Numbered from the stretch's first letter, positions 28,747 through 37,462 are shown. The stretch: DNA of 64,000 nt from Frateuria_A sp035943815 (GCF_035943815.1 NZ_DASZBU010000019.1:62001-126000), one strand, 5' to 3'. A program made the numbers and translations. The notes: generated by a model not told the origin, from the letters alone.

Positions 28747-29535
28747 CTACCCCCGCAAGGCCTGCGCCGAGCGGTAGAGCATGTAGATCGCCACCAGCAC
28801 GATCACGCCGGCGAACACCACGTTGAGCGCACCACGCGTGCGCGACAGGCGGTGCGCCCCCAGCGCGCCGAGCCAGCCGCCGATCACCCCGCCGCCGATG
28901 AACTCGGCCGCGATGCGCCATTCGACCAGGCCGGAGGCCGCGTAGTTGCCGGCCGTGGTCAACGCGAACGCCCCCACCGAGAACAGCGAGGTGCCGATCG
29001 CATTGATGATCTCCATGCCACTGGCGAACATCAGCCCCGGCACGATAAGAAAGCCGCCGCCGATGCCGAAGAAGCCCGACAATCCGCCCGCGGCGAGACC
29101 CACCGCGCCCAGCCGCGGTACGGCGTGTGGCAAGGGATAACGATCCGGGCCACCACCGCGGCGCCCGCGCAGCATCAGGAACGCCACCAGCAGCATCAGC
29201 AGCGCGAACAGCGCCAGCAGTCGGTGGCCGTCGATCGCCTTGCCCACGCTGGAGCCCACCCAGGCACCGACCACGCCTGCGGCGGCGAATACGAACGCCG
29301 CGCGCCAGCGCACATGGCCCGAGCGCGCGTGCGGCCACAGATTGGCGAAGGCATTGGCCGACACCGCCAGCGCGCTGGTGCCGATGGCCATGTGCGGATC
29401 CCGCACGCCCACCACGTAGAGCAGCAGCGGCGTGGCCAGGATCGAGCCACCGCCGCCGATCAACGCGAGCGAGAAGCCCACGGCCGAGCCGCACACCACC
29501 GCCAGCAGTTCGCCGGCGCCGGGGGAAAGGATCAT
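28747..29535 (-). CDS. TauE/SafE-family membrane permease
   Basis: A 262-residue protein with about eight membrane segments and the duplicated TauE/SafE motif: GFSLALIGGGGSILATPLLL in the first half and GLSGFFGIGGGFLIVPGLMF in the second. Members export sulfite, sulfoacetate or other sulfur compounds and organic anions. I chose the ATG at 29535. It lies 46 nt after a DUF442 sulfurtransferase-like gene on the same strand; that pairing also occurs in bigR-type sulfide-detoxification operons, suggesting a sulfur role (inference). Confidence 0.85.
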   Translation of the reverse strand: MILSPGAGELLAVVCGSAVGFSLALIGGGGSILATPLLLYVVGVRDPHMAIGTSALAVSANAFANLWPHARSGHVRWRAAFVFAAAGVVGAWVGSSVGKAIDGHRLLALFALLMLLVAFLMLRGRRGGGPDRYPLPHAVPRLGAVGLAAGGLSGFFGIGGGFLIVPGLMFASGMEIINAIGTSLFSVGAFALTTAGNYAASGLVEWRIAAEFIGGGVIGGWLGALGAHRLSRTRGALNVVFAGVIVLVAIYMLYRSAQALRG

Positions 29536-29581
29536 GCCGCCACCCTTGCTCGACCCGATGCGCAGGCGAGGGCCAGGGTGG

Positions 29582-30007
29582 TCAAGCGCCCTGCTCCGCG
29601 TGCAGCTGCGGCATGAGACCGGCAAGGTCGTATCCCGCTTCGCCCGCGATACGCACCAGGTCGTCCACCGGGGCGTGCCGGGCGGCCTGCAGGGCCCACA
29701 ACGACGTCGAGCGCGTGCCGGTGCGGCAGAAGGTCAGCACCGGTGGCGGCATCTCTCCTATCGCCTGCGCCATGGCGTCGATGGCGGCCAGGTCGTACCG
29801 GCCTGGCACGACGGGAATGTAGCGATAGGCCAAACCCTGCCGGGAGGCGGCTTCGGCCAGCGCAGCGTGCGTGGGCTGGTCGTCCGCTTCATGGTCGGGG
29901 CGATTGTTGATCACGCTGCGGAAACCGGCGGCGGCGATGGCCGGCAGTTCCTCGGGCCGGATCTGCGGCGCGACACTGACCTGGGCGGTGAGCTGGCGAA
30001 TGGGCAT
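29582..30007 (-). CDS. DUF442/TIGR01244-type sulfurtransferase/phosphatase domain protein
   Basis: A 141-residue stand-alone domain of the kind fused to a persulfide dioxygenase in Blh proteins. The active-site loop is FCRTGTRS with Cys94, a C-x4-R form closer to rhodanese loops than to the C-x5-R of tyrosine phosphatases. INNRPDHEADDQP is a second conserved segment. It starts at the ATG at 30007 and is followed by the TauE-type permease. No dioxygenase or BigR-type repressor is adjacent, so only part of that system is here. Confidence 0.82.
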   Translation of the reverse strand: MPIRQLTAQVSVAPQIRPEELPAIAAAGFRSVINNRPDHEADDQPTHAALAEAASRQGLAYRYIPVVPGRYDLAAIDAMAQAIGEMPPPVLTFCRTGTRSTSLWALQAARHAPVDDLVRIAGEAGYDLAGLMPQLHAEQGA

Positions 30008-30092
30008 GGCGGCGGCCTCGGACGGGACCGTCCGGACGATAGCAGTACTGCCGTGCGCGCCGCATGCGAAATCCCGAGCCGTGGCGGCGGGC

Positions 30093-30124
30093 AAAAAAAT
30101 AACGGCGGGCTTGTGGCCCGCCGT
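30093..30124 (-). terminator. Rho-independent terminator of the OprO/OprP-like porin gene
   Basis: On the reverse strand ACGGCGGGC and GCCCGCCGT form a 9-bp stem with a 5-nt loop, followed by TTATTTTTTT. It lies about 110 nt after the porin stop. Confidence 0.88.
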
Positions 30125-30234
30125 CGTCCCTCCCTGGGTAGAACTCCATTCCGATAACCGCTCCTTGACGCGAAGCGAATGATCCACGCTCCGCGTGAAG
30201 GTTTGCTCAAGACTCGGCAGACGGCCGGCCCTGC

Positions 30235-31491
30235 TTAGAACGCGACCTCGCCGTAAACGCCGATCTCGTTGGTCTTGACGTTCTGTACATGCGGCGGCAC
30301 CGGCGTGGTGACCGAGTGGTCCGCCTTCTCGTGCTTCCACACGCCGGCCAGCTTGAAGCCCTTGGTCACCTGGTACTGCAGGCCGAGGTTGTAGTAGACG
30401 TCCTTGGACTGGCGATCGATGTCGCGGCTCAGCTTGGCGTAGTCGTAGCGGGCGAAAAGCGCCAGGTCGTCGGTGAGCGCCACCGAACCCCACAGCGAGT
30501 AGCCGTCTGCCTTGTCCGCCACCGGGCTCAGCACCAGGTTGCCCCAGTTCTTGGCGGTGAAGTACTCGGCACCCACGCGCACGGTCTTGTCGGCGTAGGC
30601 AACCATCACGTCGCCGCGCTGCGCGGTATGCGGCGCGCTGATGTTCTGGGTTTCCTTGCCGAGGTGGCCGCTGTAGCCGCCGACCGCGACGATCATGCCC
30701 TCGAAGGGCACGAAGCCGACGCGGCCTTCGACGTCCACGCCCTTGCTGCGGCTGGGGTTCTTGTAGCCGCCGCCGTTGACCACGGACACCGCATAGTTGG
30801 CGTACTTGCTCTCACCGATGTCGCCGCCCAGGTGCAGACCCCAGTCGGCCGAGTTGGCGTACTTCAGGCGGTCGGTGATGGTGTTCTCGACGTAGCGGAA
30901 GCCGTAGTAGTTCTCCACGAACGGGATCCAGGGCATGTCCGCCGAACCGATGCGCAGCACCGCGGCCTGGTCGAACTTGCCCTGCACGTAGGCCTTCTTG
31001 ACGAACAGGTTGGTCTCGCCGTCGTTGGCCACGTAGTTGAAGTCGGTGGTGAGGTTGGCCGACCAGATGTCGTTGAACTTGTGGTCCACGCCCAGGTAGA
31101 AGCGCTTGACGTCGATGCCGGTGCCCGAAGCGTCGGTCTTGCCGGTGTCGCTGTTCTTCTGGTTGATGTTGGAGAAGTCGAAGAACATCTTGCCGGAGAA
31201 GGTGGTGTTGGCCAGCGCCTTGTCCAGCGAGGAGGAAGCGGTGGTCTGCGCCTTCTGGATCGCCTCGATGTTCTGCCCCGTGCTCACATTGATGTCGGAC
31301 TGCGCATCGGTGCGCTGCTCCAGTTCAGCCACCTTGGCCTGCAACGCGGCCAGCTGGGCCTTGAGCTGCTCGACCTCGGCGTTGCGCGCAGCCGACGACT
31401 GCGCATTCTGCGGGGCCGGTGCCGCATGCACACCGGCGCCTGCCAGGCCCAAACCGGCGGCGATCGCCACCACGAGCATCTTCGAACGCAT
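30235..31491 (-). CDS. OprO/OprP-family phosphate-selective porin
   Basis: A 418-residue outer-membrane protein. Signal peptide (KMLVVAIAAGLGLAGAGVHA), then a periplasmic coiled-coil (residues about 35-70, AEVEQLKAQLAALQAKVAEL) as in trimeric OprO/OprP porins. A beta-barrel follows (FSGKMFFDFSNINQ, DVKRFYLGVDHKFNDIWSAN) ending in VYGEVAF with C-terminal Phe. OprP-type porins take up phosphate or polyphosphate under starvation. The ATG at 31491 has GGAGA 8 nt upstream; a GTG 15 nt earlier is less likely. A PhoB-box-like site lies about 116 nt upstream and pstSCAB-phoU is nearby, supporting a phosphate role. Confidence 0.85.
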   Translation of the reverse strand: MRSKMLVVAIAAGLGLAGAGVHAAPAPQNAQSSAARNAEVEQLKAQLAALQAKVAELEQRTDAQSDINVSTGQNIEAIQKAQTTASSSLDKALANTTFSGKMFFDFSNINQKNSDTGKTDASGTGIDVKRFYLGVDHKFNDIWSANLTTDFNYVANDGETNLFVKKAYVQGKFDQAAVLRIGSADMPWIPFVENYYGFRYVENTITDRLKYANSADWGLHLGGDIGESKYANYAVSVVNGGGYKNPSRSKGVDVEGRVGFVPFEGMIVAVGGYSGHLGKETQNISAPHTAQRGDVMVAYADKTVRVGAEYFTAKNWGNLVLSPVADKADGYSLWGSVALTDDLALFARYDYAKLSRDIDRQSKDVYYNLGLQYQVTKGFKLAGVWKHEKADHSVTTPVPPHVQNVKTNEIGVYGEVAF

Positions 31492-31911
31492 GTTAATTCT
31501 CTCCACTGTTGGTAGAAATCACTCGACCGCCCCCTTCGATCCTGGATGGCCAAGCAGGGACGGGCGGCAGGATGCGGCACGCTCTTTACGGTTCGATGCC
31601 GTTTGCATTACAGGAATTTGACACCCTGTCATGGGCGGCCATGCCACCGGCCGGCAACGCCGGAGCGCTGAGCGGCTACACGTTCTGCTTCATCGGCACC
31701 CGCCCGCGAATGGCTGGCCATGCCCGGTCAAGAGAAACCTGCCGACGACGCCCGGGGGCCGCCGCGGATATGCCGGTAGGGACCCTGATGCGTCGGCGCA
31801 AATCCATGCGCTTGGCGTGAGGCCGGGCCCGCTTGGGCACACGCGGGCGCTTCGGCCGAGGATACGGATGCCAGGCGACGCTTACGTCAATACCGCTGTT
31901 ATCCTTCCCGG
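31492..31911. other. Divergent intergenic region between porin and rnt
   Basis: 420 bp holding the porin leader and a PhoB-box-like repeat (31607-31624). A second PhoB-like heptamer, CTGTCAT, lies on the forward strand at 31626-31632. The rest, toward rnt, shows no repeat, RNA motif or convincing reading frame. Confidence 0.7.
31607..31624 (-). promoter_or_regulatory. PhoB box-like site upstream of the porin
   Basis: Read on the reverse strand: GTGTCAA-ATTC-CTGTAAT. The heptamers are spaced by 11 bp and match the E. coli Pho box (CTGTCAT-N4-CTGTCAT) at 5/7 and 6/7. It lies 116 nt before the porin start. The match is by eye; no footprint or score is available. Confidence 0.6.
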
Positions 31912-32571
31912 ATGGATTTTCCCAGCAACAGTATGGCCGCCCGCATGTGCGAGCGGTTTCGCGGCTTTCTGCCGGCCATCGTGGATGTGGAGACCGGCGG
32001 CTTCGATGCCGAGCAGGACGCGTTGCTGGAGATTGCGGTAGTGACGCTGGCGATGGATGGCGAGGGCTATCTGCACCCCTGCCCGGCGGTGTTCACCCAT
32101 GTCGAGCCCTTTCCCGGCGCACGCATCGACCCGCGCTCGCTGGAGATCACCGGCATCGACCCGGACAACCCCCTGCGCGGAGCCCTTTCAGAGCGCCAGG
32201 CGCTGGATCACGTGTTCGCGCCTGTGCGCCGGGCAATGCGCGAGAGCGGATGCCAGCGCGCAGTGCTGGTCGGCCACAATGCCGCCTTCGACCTCGCCTT
32301 TCTAAATGCAGCAGTCCGCCGTTGCGACTACAAGCGAAATCCGTTCCATCCTTTCAGTTGCTTCGACACGGCAACGCTGGGCGGCCTGGCCTACGGCCAG
32401 ACCGTGCTGAGCAAGGCGGTGCAGGCCGCCGGCCACTACTTCGATGGCCGCGAGGCGCACTCGGCCGTTTACGACGCCGAGCGGACCGCCGAGCTGTTCT
32501 GCTCCATCGTCAACCGCTGGCGCCGACTGGAAACGCTCGAGCGCGCCCAAGCCGGAGTGACGTTGCCTTGA
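31912..32571 (+). CDS. rnt: Ribonuclease T
   Basis: A 219-residue DEDDh 3'-5' exoribonuclease that trims the CCA end region of tRNAs and other stable RNAs. Exo motifs: DVETGGFDAEQDALLEIA (Asp25, Glu27), HNAAFDLAFLNAA and HSAVYDAERTAELF. The family-specific segment KRNPFHPFSCFDTATLGGLA is present. The ATG at 31912 is used; ATGs at residues 8 and 12 are alternatives. It separates the porin from pstS without obvious relation to phosphate. Confidence 0.95.
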   Translation: MDFPSNSMAARMCERFRGFLPAIVDVETGGFDAEQDALLEIAVVTLAMDGEGYLHPCPAVFTHVEPFPGARIDPRSLEITGIDPDNPLRGALSERQALDHVFAPVRRAMRESGCQRAVLVGHNAAFDLAFLNAAVRRCDYKRNPFHPFSCFDTATLGGLAYGQTVLSKAVQAAGHYFDGREAHSAVYDAERTAELFCSIVNRWRRLETLERAQAGVTLP

Positions 32572-32599
32572 CGGGCGCCGGATGACGCTTGCAGGCGGC

Positions 32600-32628
32600 G
32601 TGTCATCAGGCTGAAACATTCATCTCAT
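32600..32628 (+). promoter_or_regulatory. PhoB box-like repeats upstream of pstS
   Basis: Three heptamers in phase at 11-bp intervals: GTGTCAT (32600), CTGAAAC (32611) and ATCTCAT (32622), matching CTGTCAT at 6, 4 and 5 of 7. They lie about 77-105 nt before the pstS start. This is the tandem layout expected for PhoB at pst promoters, though the middle unit is weak. Confidence 0.6.
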
Positions 32629-32704
32629 TTCATTGCAACACGCCTGACCTCAAATGCGCTCGCCGGGAATCCGCCCGCGACGCATACCTTCGAGAGGACC
32701 GACC

Positions 32705-33742
32705 GTGTTGAACGCAACCACTACCGTTACCCGCCTCGGCACGGCCGCCGTGCTGGCGGCCGCCACGCTGCTTGGCGCCAACGCCGCGCAGGCCACCGAC
32801 ATCACCGGCGCCGGTTCGAGCTTCGTTTACCCGGTGCTGTCCCGCTGGTCGGCGCAGTACGCGCAGGCCACCGGCAACCAGCTCAACTACCAGTCGGTGG
32901 GCTCGGGCGCCGGCATCGCGCAGATCAAGGAAGGCACCATCGACTTCGGCGCCTCCGACGCGCCGCTGAAGGCCGAGGACCTGGCCAAGTTTGGCTTGGG
33001 CCAGTTTCCGGTGGTGGTCGGCGGCATCGTGCCGGTGGTCAACATCGCCGGCGTGCAGGCCGGCCAGATCAAGCTCGACGGCGCCACGCTCGCCGACATT
33101 TTCCTGGGCAAGATCAAGAACTGGAACGACCCGAAGATCGCCGCGCTTAACAGCGGCCTGGCCCTGCCGGCCGGCAAGATCACGGTCGTGCACCGCTCCG
33201 ACGGCTCGGGCACCTCGTTCAACTTCACCAACTACCTGTCCAAGGTGAGCCCGGAGTGGGCTTCGAAGGTCAAGTTCGGTACCGCCGTGGACTGGCCGGC
33301 CGGCGTGGGCGGCAAGGGCAACGAGGGCGTGTCGCAGTACGTCAAGCAGATCAAGGGCTCGATCGGCTACGTCGAATACGCCTACGCGGTGAAGAACAAG
33401 ATCAGCTGGGTGGACCTGAAGAACGCCGCCGGCAACGTCGTGGCGCCCAGTGCCGAGAGCTTCGCTGCGGCCGCCAGCACCGCCGACTGGGCCAGCGCCA
33501 AGGACTTCAACCTGATCATGACCAACGCCCCGGGCGCTAAGGCCTGGCCGATCACCGCCACCACCTGGGTGATCATGTACAAGAAGCCCAAGAATGCCGA
33601 GCACAGCAAGGTCGCCTTCGACTTCTTCAAGTGGGCGCTGGAGAAAGGCCAGAGCCAGGCCAGCGCGCTCGACTACGTGCCGCTGCCGAACGAGCTGGTG
33701 CAGAAGATCGAAGCCTACTGGGCCTCGGAATACAAGCACTGA
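32705..33742 (+). CDS. pstS: Phosphate ABC transporter, periplasmic binding protein
   Basis: A 345-residue PstS. Signal peptide (LGTAAVLAAATLLGANAAQA) and phosphate-binding loops ITGAGSSFVYPVLSRW, GASDAPL and HRSDGSGTSFNFTNYL, all conserved. It captures phosphate for PstCAB. The start is taken as GTG at 32705, with GAGAGG 7 nt upstream; the upstream in-frame extension is Arg/Pro-rich and unlike a signal peptide. It is the first gene of pstSCAB-phoU, with PhoB-box-like repeats upstream. Confidence 0.96.
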   Translation: MLNATTTVTRLGTAAVLAAATLLGANAAQATDITGAGSSFVYPVLSRWSAQYAQATGNQLNYQSVGSGAGIAQIKEGTIDFGASDAPLKAEDLAKFGLGQFPVVVGGIVPVVNIAGVQAGQIKLDGATLADIFLGKIKNWNDPKIAALNSGLALPAGKITVVHRSDGSGTSFNFTNYLSKVSPEWASKVKFGTAVDWPAGVGGKGNEGVSQYVKQIKGSIGYVEYAYAVKNKISWVDLKNAAGNVVAPSAESFAAAASTADWASAKDFNLIMTNAPGAKAWPITATTWVIMYKKPKNAEHSKVAFDFFKWALEKGQSQASALDYVPLPNELVQKIEAYWASEYKH

Positions 33743-33772
33743 CACCTCAACAACAGCAACGTGCAGACCGAC

Positions 33773-33846
33773 CCTTCCCCCGCTCCGTGGGGGAAGGTGC
33801 TGTCGGACGGATGGGGGCGCCTCTCGCCGAGGGCCCCCATCCGTCC
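33773..33846 (+). repeat. Double stem-loop between pstS and pstC (palindromic repeat, copy 7)
   Basis: First hairpin: CCTTCCCCC (33773-33781) with GGGGGAAGG (33789-33797). Second: GGACGGATGGGGGC (33805-33818) with GCCCCCATCCGTCC (33833-33846), a perfect 14-bp stem with a 14-nt loop. There is no U-run, so it is not a simple terminator. Its place after pstS suggests 3'-end protection or attenuation, giving more PstS than PstCAB. Confidence 0.75.
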
Positions 33847-33887
33847 TTCGTACAGCATGAGCCCAGTTCCCTCACGCGAACCCATTG

Positions 33888-34895
33888 ATGTCCACCATCC
33901 CAGCCGCCGACGTCCCTGAACAACGCGCCGCGCGCGACGCACGCCACGACCGCCTGTTCGCCGGCCTGCTGAAGACCTGCGCGCTGATCGTGCTGGCGGC
34001 GCTGCTGGGCGCCGCGTTCGCCACGCTGTGGGGCGGCCGCCATGCCTTCGGCACCTTCGGCTGGCATTTCCTGACCAGTTCCGCCTGGGATCCGGGCAAC
34101 CAGAACTACGGCGCGCTGGTGCCGGTCTACGGCACCCTGGCCACCTCCTTCATCGCGTTGCTGATCGCCGTGCCGGTGAGTTTCGGCATCGCGCTCTACC
34201 TTTCGGAAGTCGCGCCGCGCTGGCTGCGCACGCCGGTGGCCTCGGCGATCGAGCTGCTGGCCGGCATTCCCTCGATCATCTACGGCATGTGGGGCCTTTT
34301 CATCTTCGCCCCGTTCTTCGCCGACCACATCAAGCCCTGGTTGACCAACTACCTGGGCAACAGCCCGGACGACGGCCACCCGTCGTGGGTGGCCATGCAC
34401 GTGCCGTTCGTAGGCAAGCTGTTCGCCAGCGACTATCCCTTCGGCGCCAGCATCCTCACCGCCGGCATCGTGCTGGCGGTCATGATCATCCCCTTCATCT
34501 CCTCGGTGATGCGCGAGGTGTTCCAGACGGTGCCCACGCGCCTGAAGGAGTCGGCCTATGCGCTGGGCTCGAGCACCTGGGAGGTGGTCTGGGACATCGT
34601 GCTGCCCTACACGCGCTCGGCGGTGATCGGCGGCATCTTCCTGGGGCTGGGCCGCGCGCTGGGCGAAACCATGGCGGTGACCTTCGTGCTGGGCAACGCC
34701 ATGGAGCTGTCCGCCTCGTTGCTCGATCCGGGCGCATCGATCGCCTCGACCATCGCCAACCAGTTCAGCGAAGCGGTGGGGCTGCAGAAATCCGCGCTGA
34801 TGGCACTGGCCTTCCTGCTGTTCGTGGTGACCTTCATCGTGCTGCTGATCGCGCGGCTGATGCTGCGCCAGCTGGCCAGCCGGGAGGGCCGCTGA
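33888..34895 (+). CDS. pstC: Phosphate ABC transporter permease PstC
   Basis: A 335-residue inner-membrane permease with six main membrane helices and the BPD_transp_1 EAA loop (PTRLKESAYALGSSTWEVVW). IPSIIYGMWGLF is a PstC hallmark. It has a periplasmic loop of about 50 residues (SAWDPGNQNYG). The stop overlaps the pstA start by one base, so they are co-translated. Confidence 0.96.
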   Translation: MSTIPAADVPEQRAARDARHDRLFAGLLKTCALIVLAALLGAAFATLWGGRHAFGTFGWHFLTSSAWDPGNQNYGALVPVYGTLATSFIALLIAVPVSFGIALYLSEVAPRWLRTPVASAIELLAGIPSIIYGMWGLFIFAPFFADHIKPWLTNYLGNSPDDGHPSWVAMHVPFVGKLFASDYPFGASILTAGIVLAVMIIPFISSVMREVFQTVPTRLKESAYALGSSTWEVVWDIVLPYTRSAVIGGIFLGLGRALGETMAVTFVLGNAMELSASLLDPGASIASTIANQFSEAVGLQKSALMALAFLLFVVTFIVLLIARLMLRQLASREGR

Positions 34896-35758
34896 TGAAC
34901 ACGCTGTACCTGCGCCGCCGGCTCACCAACGCCATCGCTTTGGCGCTCGGCACCGCCGCCACCTTGTTCGGGCTGGCCTTCCTGGCCTGGATCCTGTGGG
35001 CGACCCTGCGCCAGGGCATCGCGGCGCTGGATTTGAAGCTGTTCACCAAGATAACCGCCTACGGCGACCAGGGCGGCCTGTCCAACGCGATGGTCGGCAG
35101 TCTGATCATCAACCTGCTCGGCATCGCCATCGCCACACCGATCGGCGTGCTGGCAGGCACCTGGCTGGCCGAGTACGCCAACCGCACCAGGCTGGGCGAG
35201 AGCATCCGTTTCTTGAACGACATCCTGCTGTCGGCGCCCTCGATCGTGATGGGTCTGTTCGTCTACACCATCATCGTGCTGCCGAGCACGGCGCTGACCC
35301 ACGGCAACACCACTTTCTCAGGCTTAGCCGGCGGCGTGGCGCTGGCGCTGATCGCGCTGCCGGTGATCGTGCGCACAACCGACGAGATGCTGCGGCTGGT
35401 GCCCTCGACCTTGCGCGAGGCGGCGCTGTCGTTGGGCGTGCCGCAGTGGAAGCTGACCTCGCAGGTGCTGCTGCGCGCGGCGCGCTCGGGGATAGTCACC
35501 GGCGTGCTGCTGGCGCTGGCCCGCATCAGCGGCGAAACCGCGCCGCTGCTGTTCACCGCCTTCGGCAACAACTTCATGACGCTCAACCCGCTGGACAAGA
35601 TGTCCAGCCTGCCCCAGGTGATCTACCAGTACGCCAACGATCCGGGCGAGACCATGCACGCGCTGGCCTGGGCCGGTGCCTTCGTGGTCACGCTGTTCGT
35701 GCTGCTGCTTAGCCTAGCCTCCCGCCTGCTGCTGTCCCGCAAGGTGTCCCATGATTGA
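34895..35758 (+). CDS. pstA: Phosphate ABC transporter permease PstA
   Basis: A 287-residue permease partner of PstC, with six membrane helices, ILLSAPSIVMGLFVY and the EAA loop PSTLREAALSLGVPQWKLTS. RISGETAPLLFTAFGNNF is characteristic of PstA. The ATG shares a base with the pstC stop; its end overlaps pstB by 8 nt. Confidence 0.96.
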   Translation: MNTLYLRRRLTNAIALALGTAATLFGLAFLAWILWATLRQGIAALDLKLFTKITAYGDQGGLSNAMVGSLIINLLGIAIATPIGVLAGTWLAEYANRTRLGESIRFLNDILLSAPSIVMGLFVYTIIVLPSTALTHGNTTFSGLAGGVALALIALPVIVRTTDEMLRLVPSTLREAALSLGVPQWKLTSQVLLRAARSGIVTGVLLALARISGETAPLLFTAFGNNFMTLNPLDKMSSLPQVIYQYANDPGETMHALAWAGAFVVTLFVLLLSLASRLLLSRKVSHD

Positions 35759-36569
35759 CCGTTCCATGAATGCAGCCGCCCTCGCCCTGGCGCCGTCGAT
35801 GGCTCCGCCCGCCACCGAGCCCAAGCTCAAGGTGCGCGACCTGCACTTCCACTACGACGGTTTCCATGCGCTCAAGGGCATCGGCATGGACGTGCCCGAG
35901 AAACAGGTGACTGCGATCATCGGCCCCTCCGGCTGTGGCAAGTCGACGCTGCTGCGCGTGTTCAACCGCATCTACGCGATCTACCCCAAGATGAAGGCCA
36001 CCGGATCGATCGAGCTGGACGGCGAGAACATCCTCGATCCGGGCTACTCGCTCAACCGCTTGCGCAGCAAGGTCGGCATGGTGTTCCAGAAGCCGGTGCC
36101 GTTCCCGATGACCATCTTCGAGAACGTGGCCTACGGCATCCGCCACCACGAGCGCCTGTCCAAGGCGGACATGGAGGCCCGTGTGGAGCAGGCGCTGCGC
36201 GGCGCCGCGCTGTGGGACGAGGTGAAGGACAAGCTGAGGCAGAACGCGCTGGGCCTGTCCGGCGGCCAGCAGCAGCGCCTGTGCATCGCACGGGCGATCG
36301 CGCTCAAGCCTGAAGTGCTGCTGCTGGACGAGCCCACCTCCGCGCTCGACCCGATCGCCACCGGACGCATCGAACAGCTGATCGAGGATCTCAAGAGCCA
36401 GTTCACCATCGTGATCGTCACCCACAACATGCAGCAGGCGGCGCGCGTGTCTGACCGCACCGCCTTCATGTACCTGGGCGAGCTGATCGAGTTCGACGAC
36501 ACCGAGAAGATCTTCACCAAGCCAGGCAAGAAGCAGACCGAGGACTACATCACAGGGCGGTTCGGCTGA
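35751..36569 (+). CDS. pstB: Phosphate ABC transporter ATPase PstB
   Basis: A 272-residue ABC ATPase. Walker A GPSGCGKST, Q-loop VFQKPVPFPMTIFENVAYG, signature LSGGQQQRL, Walker B VLLLDEPTSALDP and H-loop THNMQQAARVSD are all intact. The start at 35751 overlaps pstA, with AAGG upstream; an ATG 15 nt later is an alternative. The first 25 residues are an Ala/Pro-rich extension. Confidence 0.97.
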   Translation: MIDRSMNAAALALAPSMAPPATEPKLKVRDLHFHYDGFHALKGIGMDVPEKQVTAIIGPSGCGKSTLLRVFNRIYAIYPKMKATGSIELDGENILDPGYSLNRLRSKVGMVFQKPVPFPMTIFENVAYGIRHHERLSKADMEARVEQALRGAALWDEVKDKLRQNALGLSGGQQQRLCIARAIALKPEVLLLDEPTSALDPIATGRIEQLIEDLKSQFTIVIVTHNMQQAARVSDRTAFMYLGELIEFDDTEKIFTKPGKKQTEDYITGRFG

Positions 36570-36711
36570 TGCCCGGACCCGACTGCCTGCCTGGGGCGTC
36601 GTTCCCGCGAAAGCGGAATCCATCTTCTTCCTGCTGGCGAAAGCCACAGGGAATCCCGCGTTAGGCTAATGACGCCCAAGCAATGCCAAGCCGATACGAA
36701 TTGAGGCACCC

Positions 36712-37431
36712 ATGAGCGCCAAAGATCACATCATCAAGAGCTACGACAGCGAACTGGCACGCCTGACCGGCGAAATCGTTCGCATGGGCGAACTGGCGGC
36801 CACGCAGCTGGAAGCGGCCATCGACGTGGTCGAGCGGCGTGACGACCGCGCTGCACAGCGGGTGGTCGCCAACGACGATGCCATCGATGCGCTGGAGCAG
36901 GAGATCAGCCATGACGTAGTGCGCCTGCTGGCACTGCGCGCGCCGATGGCCGGCGACCTGCGCAACGTGTTCGCGGCTCTGCGCATCGCCTCGGACATCG
37001 AGCGCATCGGCGACTATGCCGCCAACGTGGCCAAGCGTTCGATCCCGCTCTCCATGGTCGCCCCGGTCGGCCCCACCACCGGGCTGGGCTACCTGGCCAA
37101 GCTGGCGGCGGCGGAGGTGCGCGAGGTGCTGGCCGCCTATGCCGCGCAGGACGCAGAACGCGGCTACAACGTGTGGAAGGGCGACGCGGAGCTGGACGAG
37201 GCCTATACGGGCTACTTCCGCCAGCTGCTGACCTACATGATGGAAGACCCGCGCAACATCACGCCGTGCACGCACCTGCTGTTCATGGCCAAGAACATCG
37301 AGCGCATCGGCGACCACGCCACCAACATCGCCGAGAACCTGTGGTTCCAGGTGTATGGCGAGCCGATGGACAAACAGCGCACAAAACGGGATTTCACGGC
37401 GAATCCGGAAATGCCCAAGCTGGGGGACTGA
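36712..37431 (+). CDS. phoU: Phosphate signalling protein PhoU
   Basis: A 239-residue PhoU with two three-helix bundles. Each carries the ERIGDYAAN / ERIGDHATN metal-binding motif (near residues 97 and 200). PhoU links PstB activity to the PhoR sensor, repressing the Pho regulon when phosphate is plentiful. It follows pstB after a 142-nt gap containing a small TTCCCGCGAAAGCGGAA-type palindrome. phoB and phoR are not in the window. Confidence 0.96.
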   Translation: MSAKDHIIKSYDSELARLTGEIVRMGELAATQLEAAIDVVERRDDRAAQRVVANDDAIDALEQEISHDVVRLLALRAPMAGDLRNVFAALRIASDIERIGDYAANVAKRSIPLSMVAPVGPTTGLGYLAKLAAAEVREVLAAYAAQDAERGYNVWKGDAELDEAYTGYFRQLLTYMMEDPRNITPCTHLLFMAKNIERIGDHATNIAENLWFQVYGEPMDKQRTKRDFTANPEMPKLGD

Positions 37432-37462
37432 AGCCAGGGCGTTTCCAAGCGCCAGTCGGCAT

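Noticed and set aside
31509..31820. A 103-codon forward frame between the porin and rnt
   Set aside because: No family resemblance, no ribosome site, begins within the porin leader and spans the PhoB-like site. More likely regulatory DNA.
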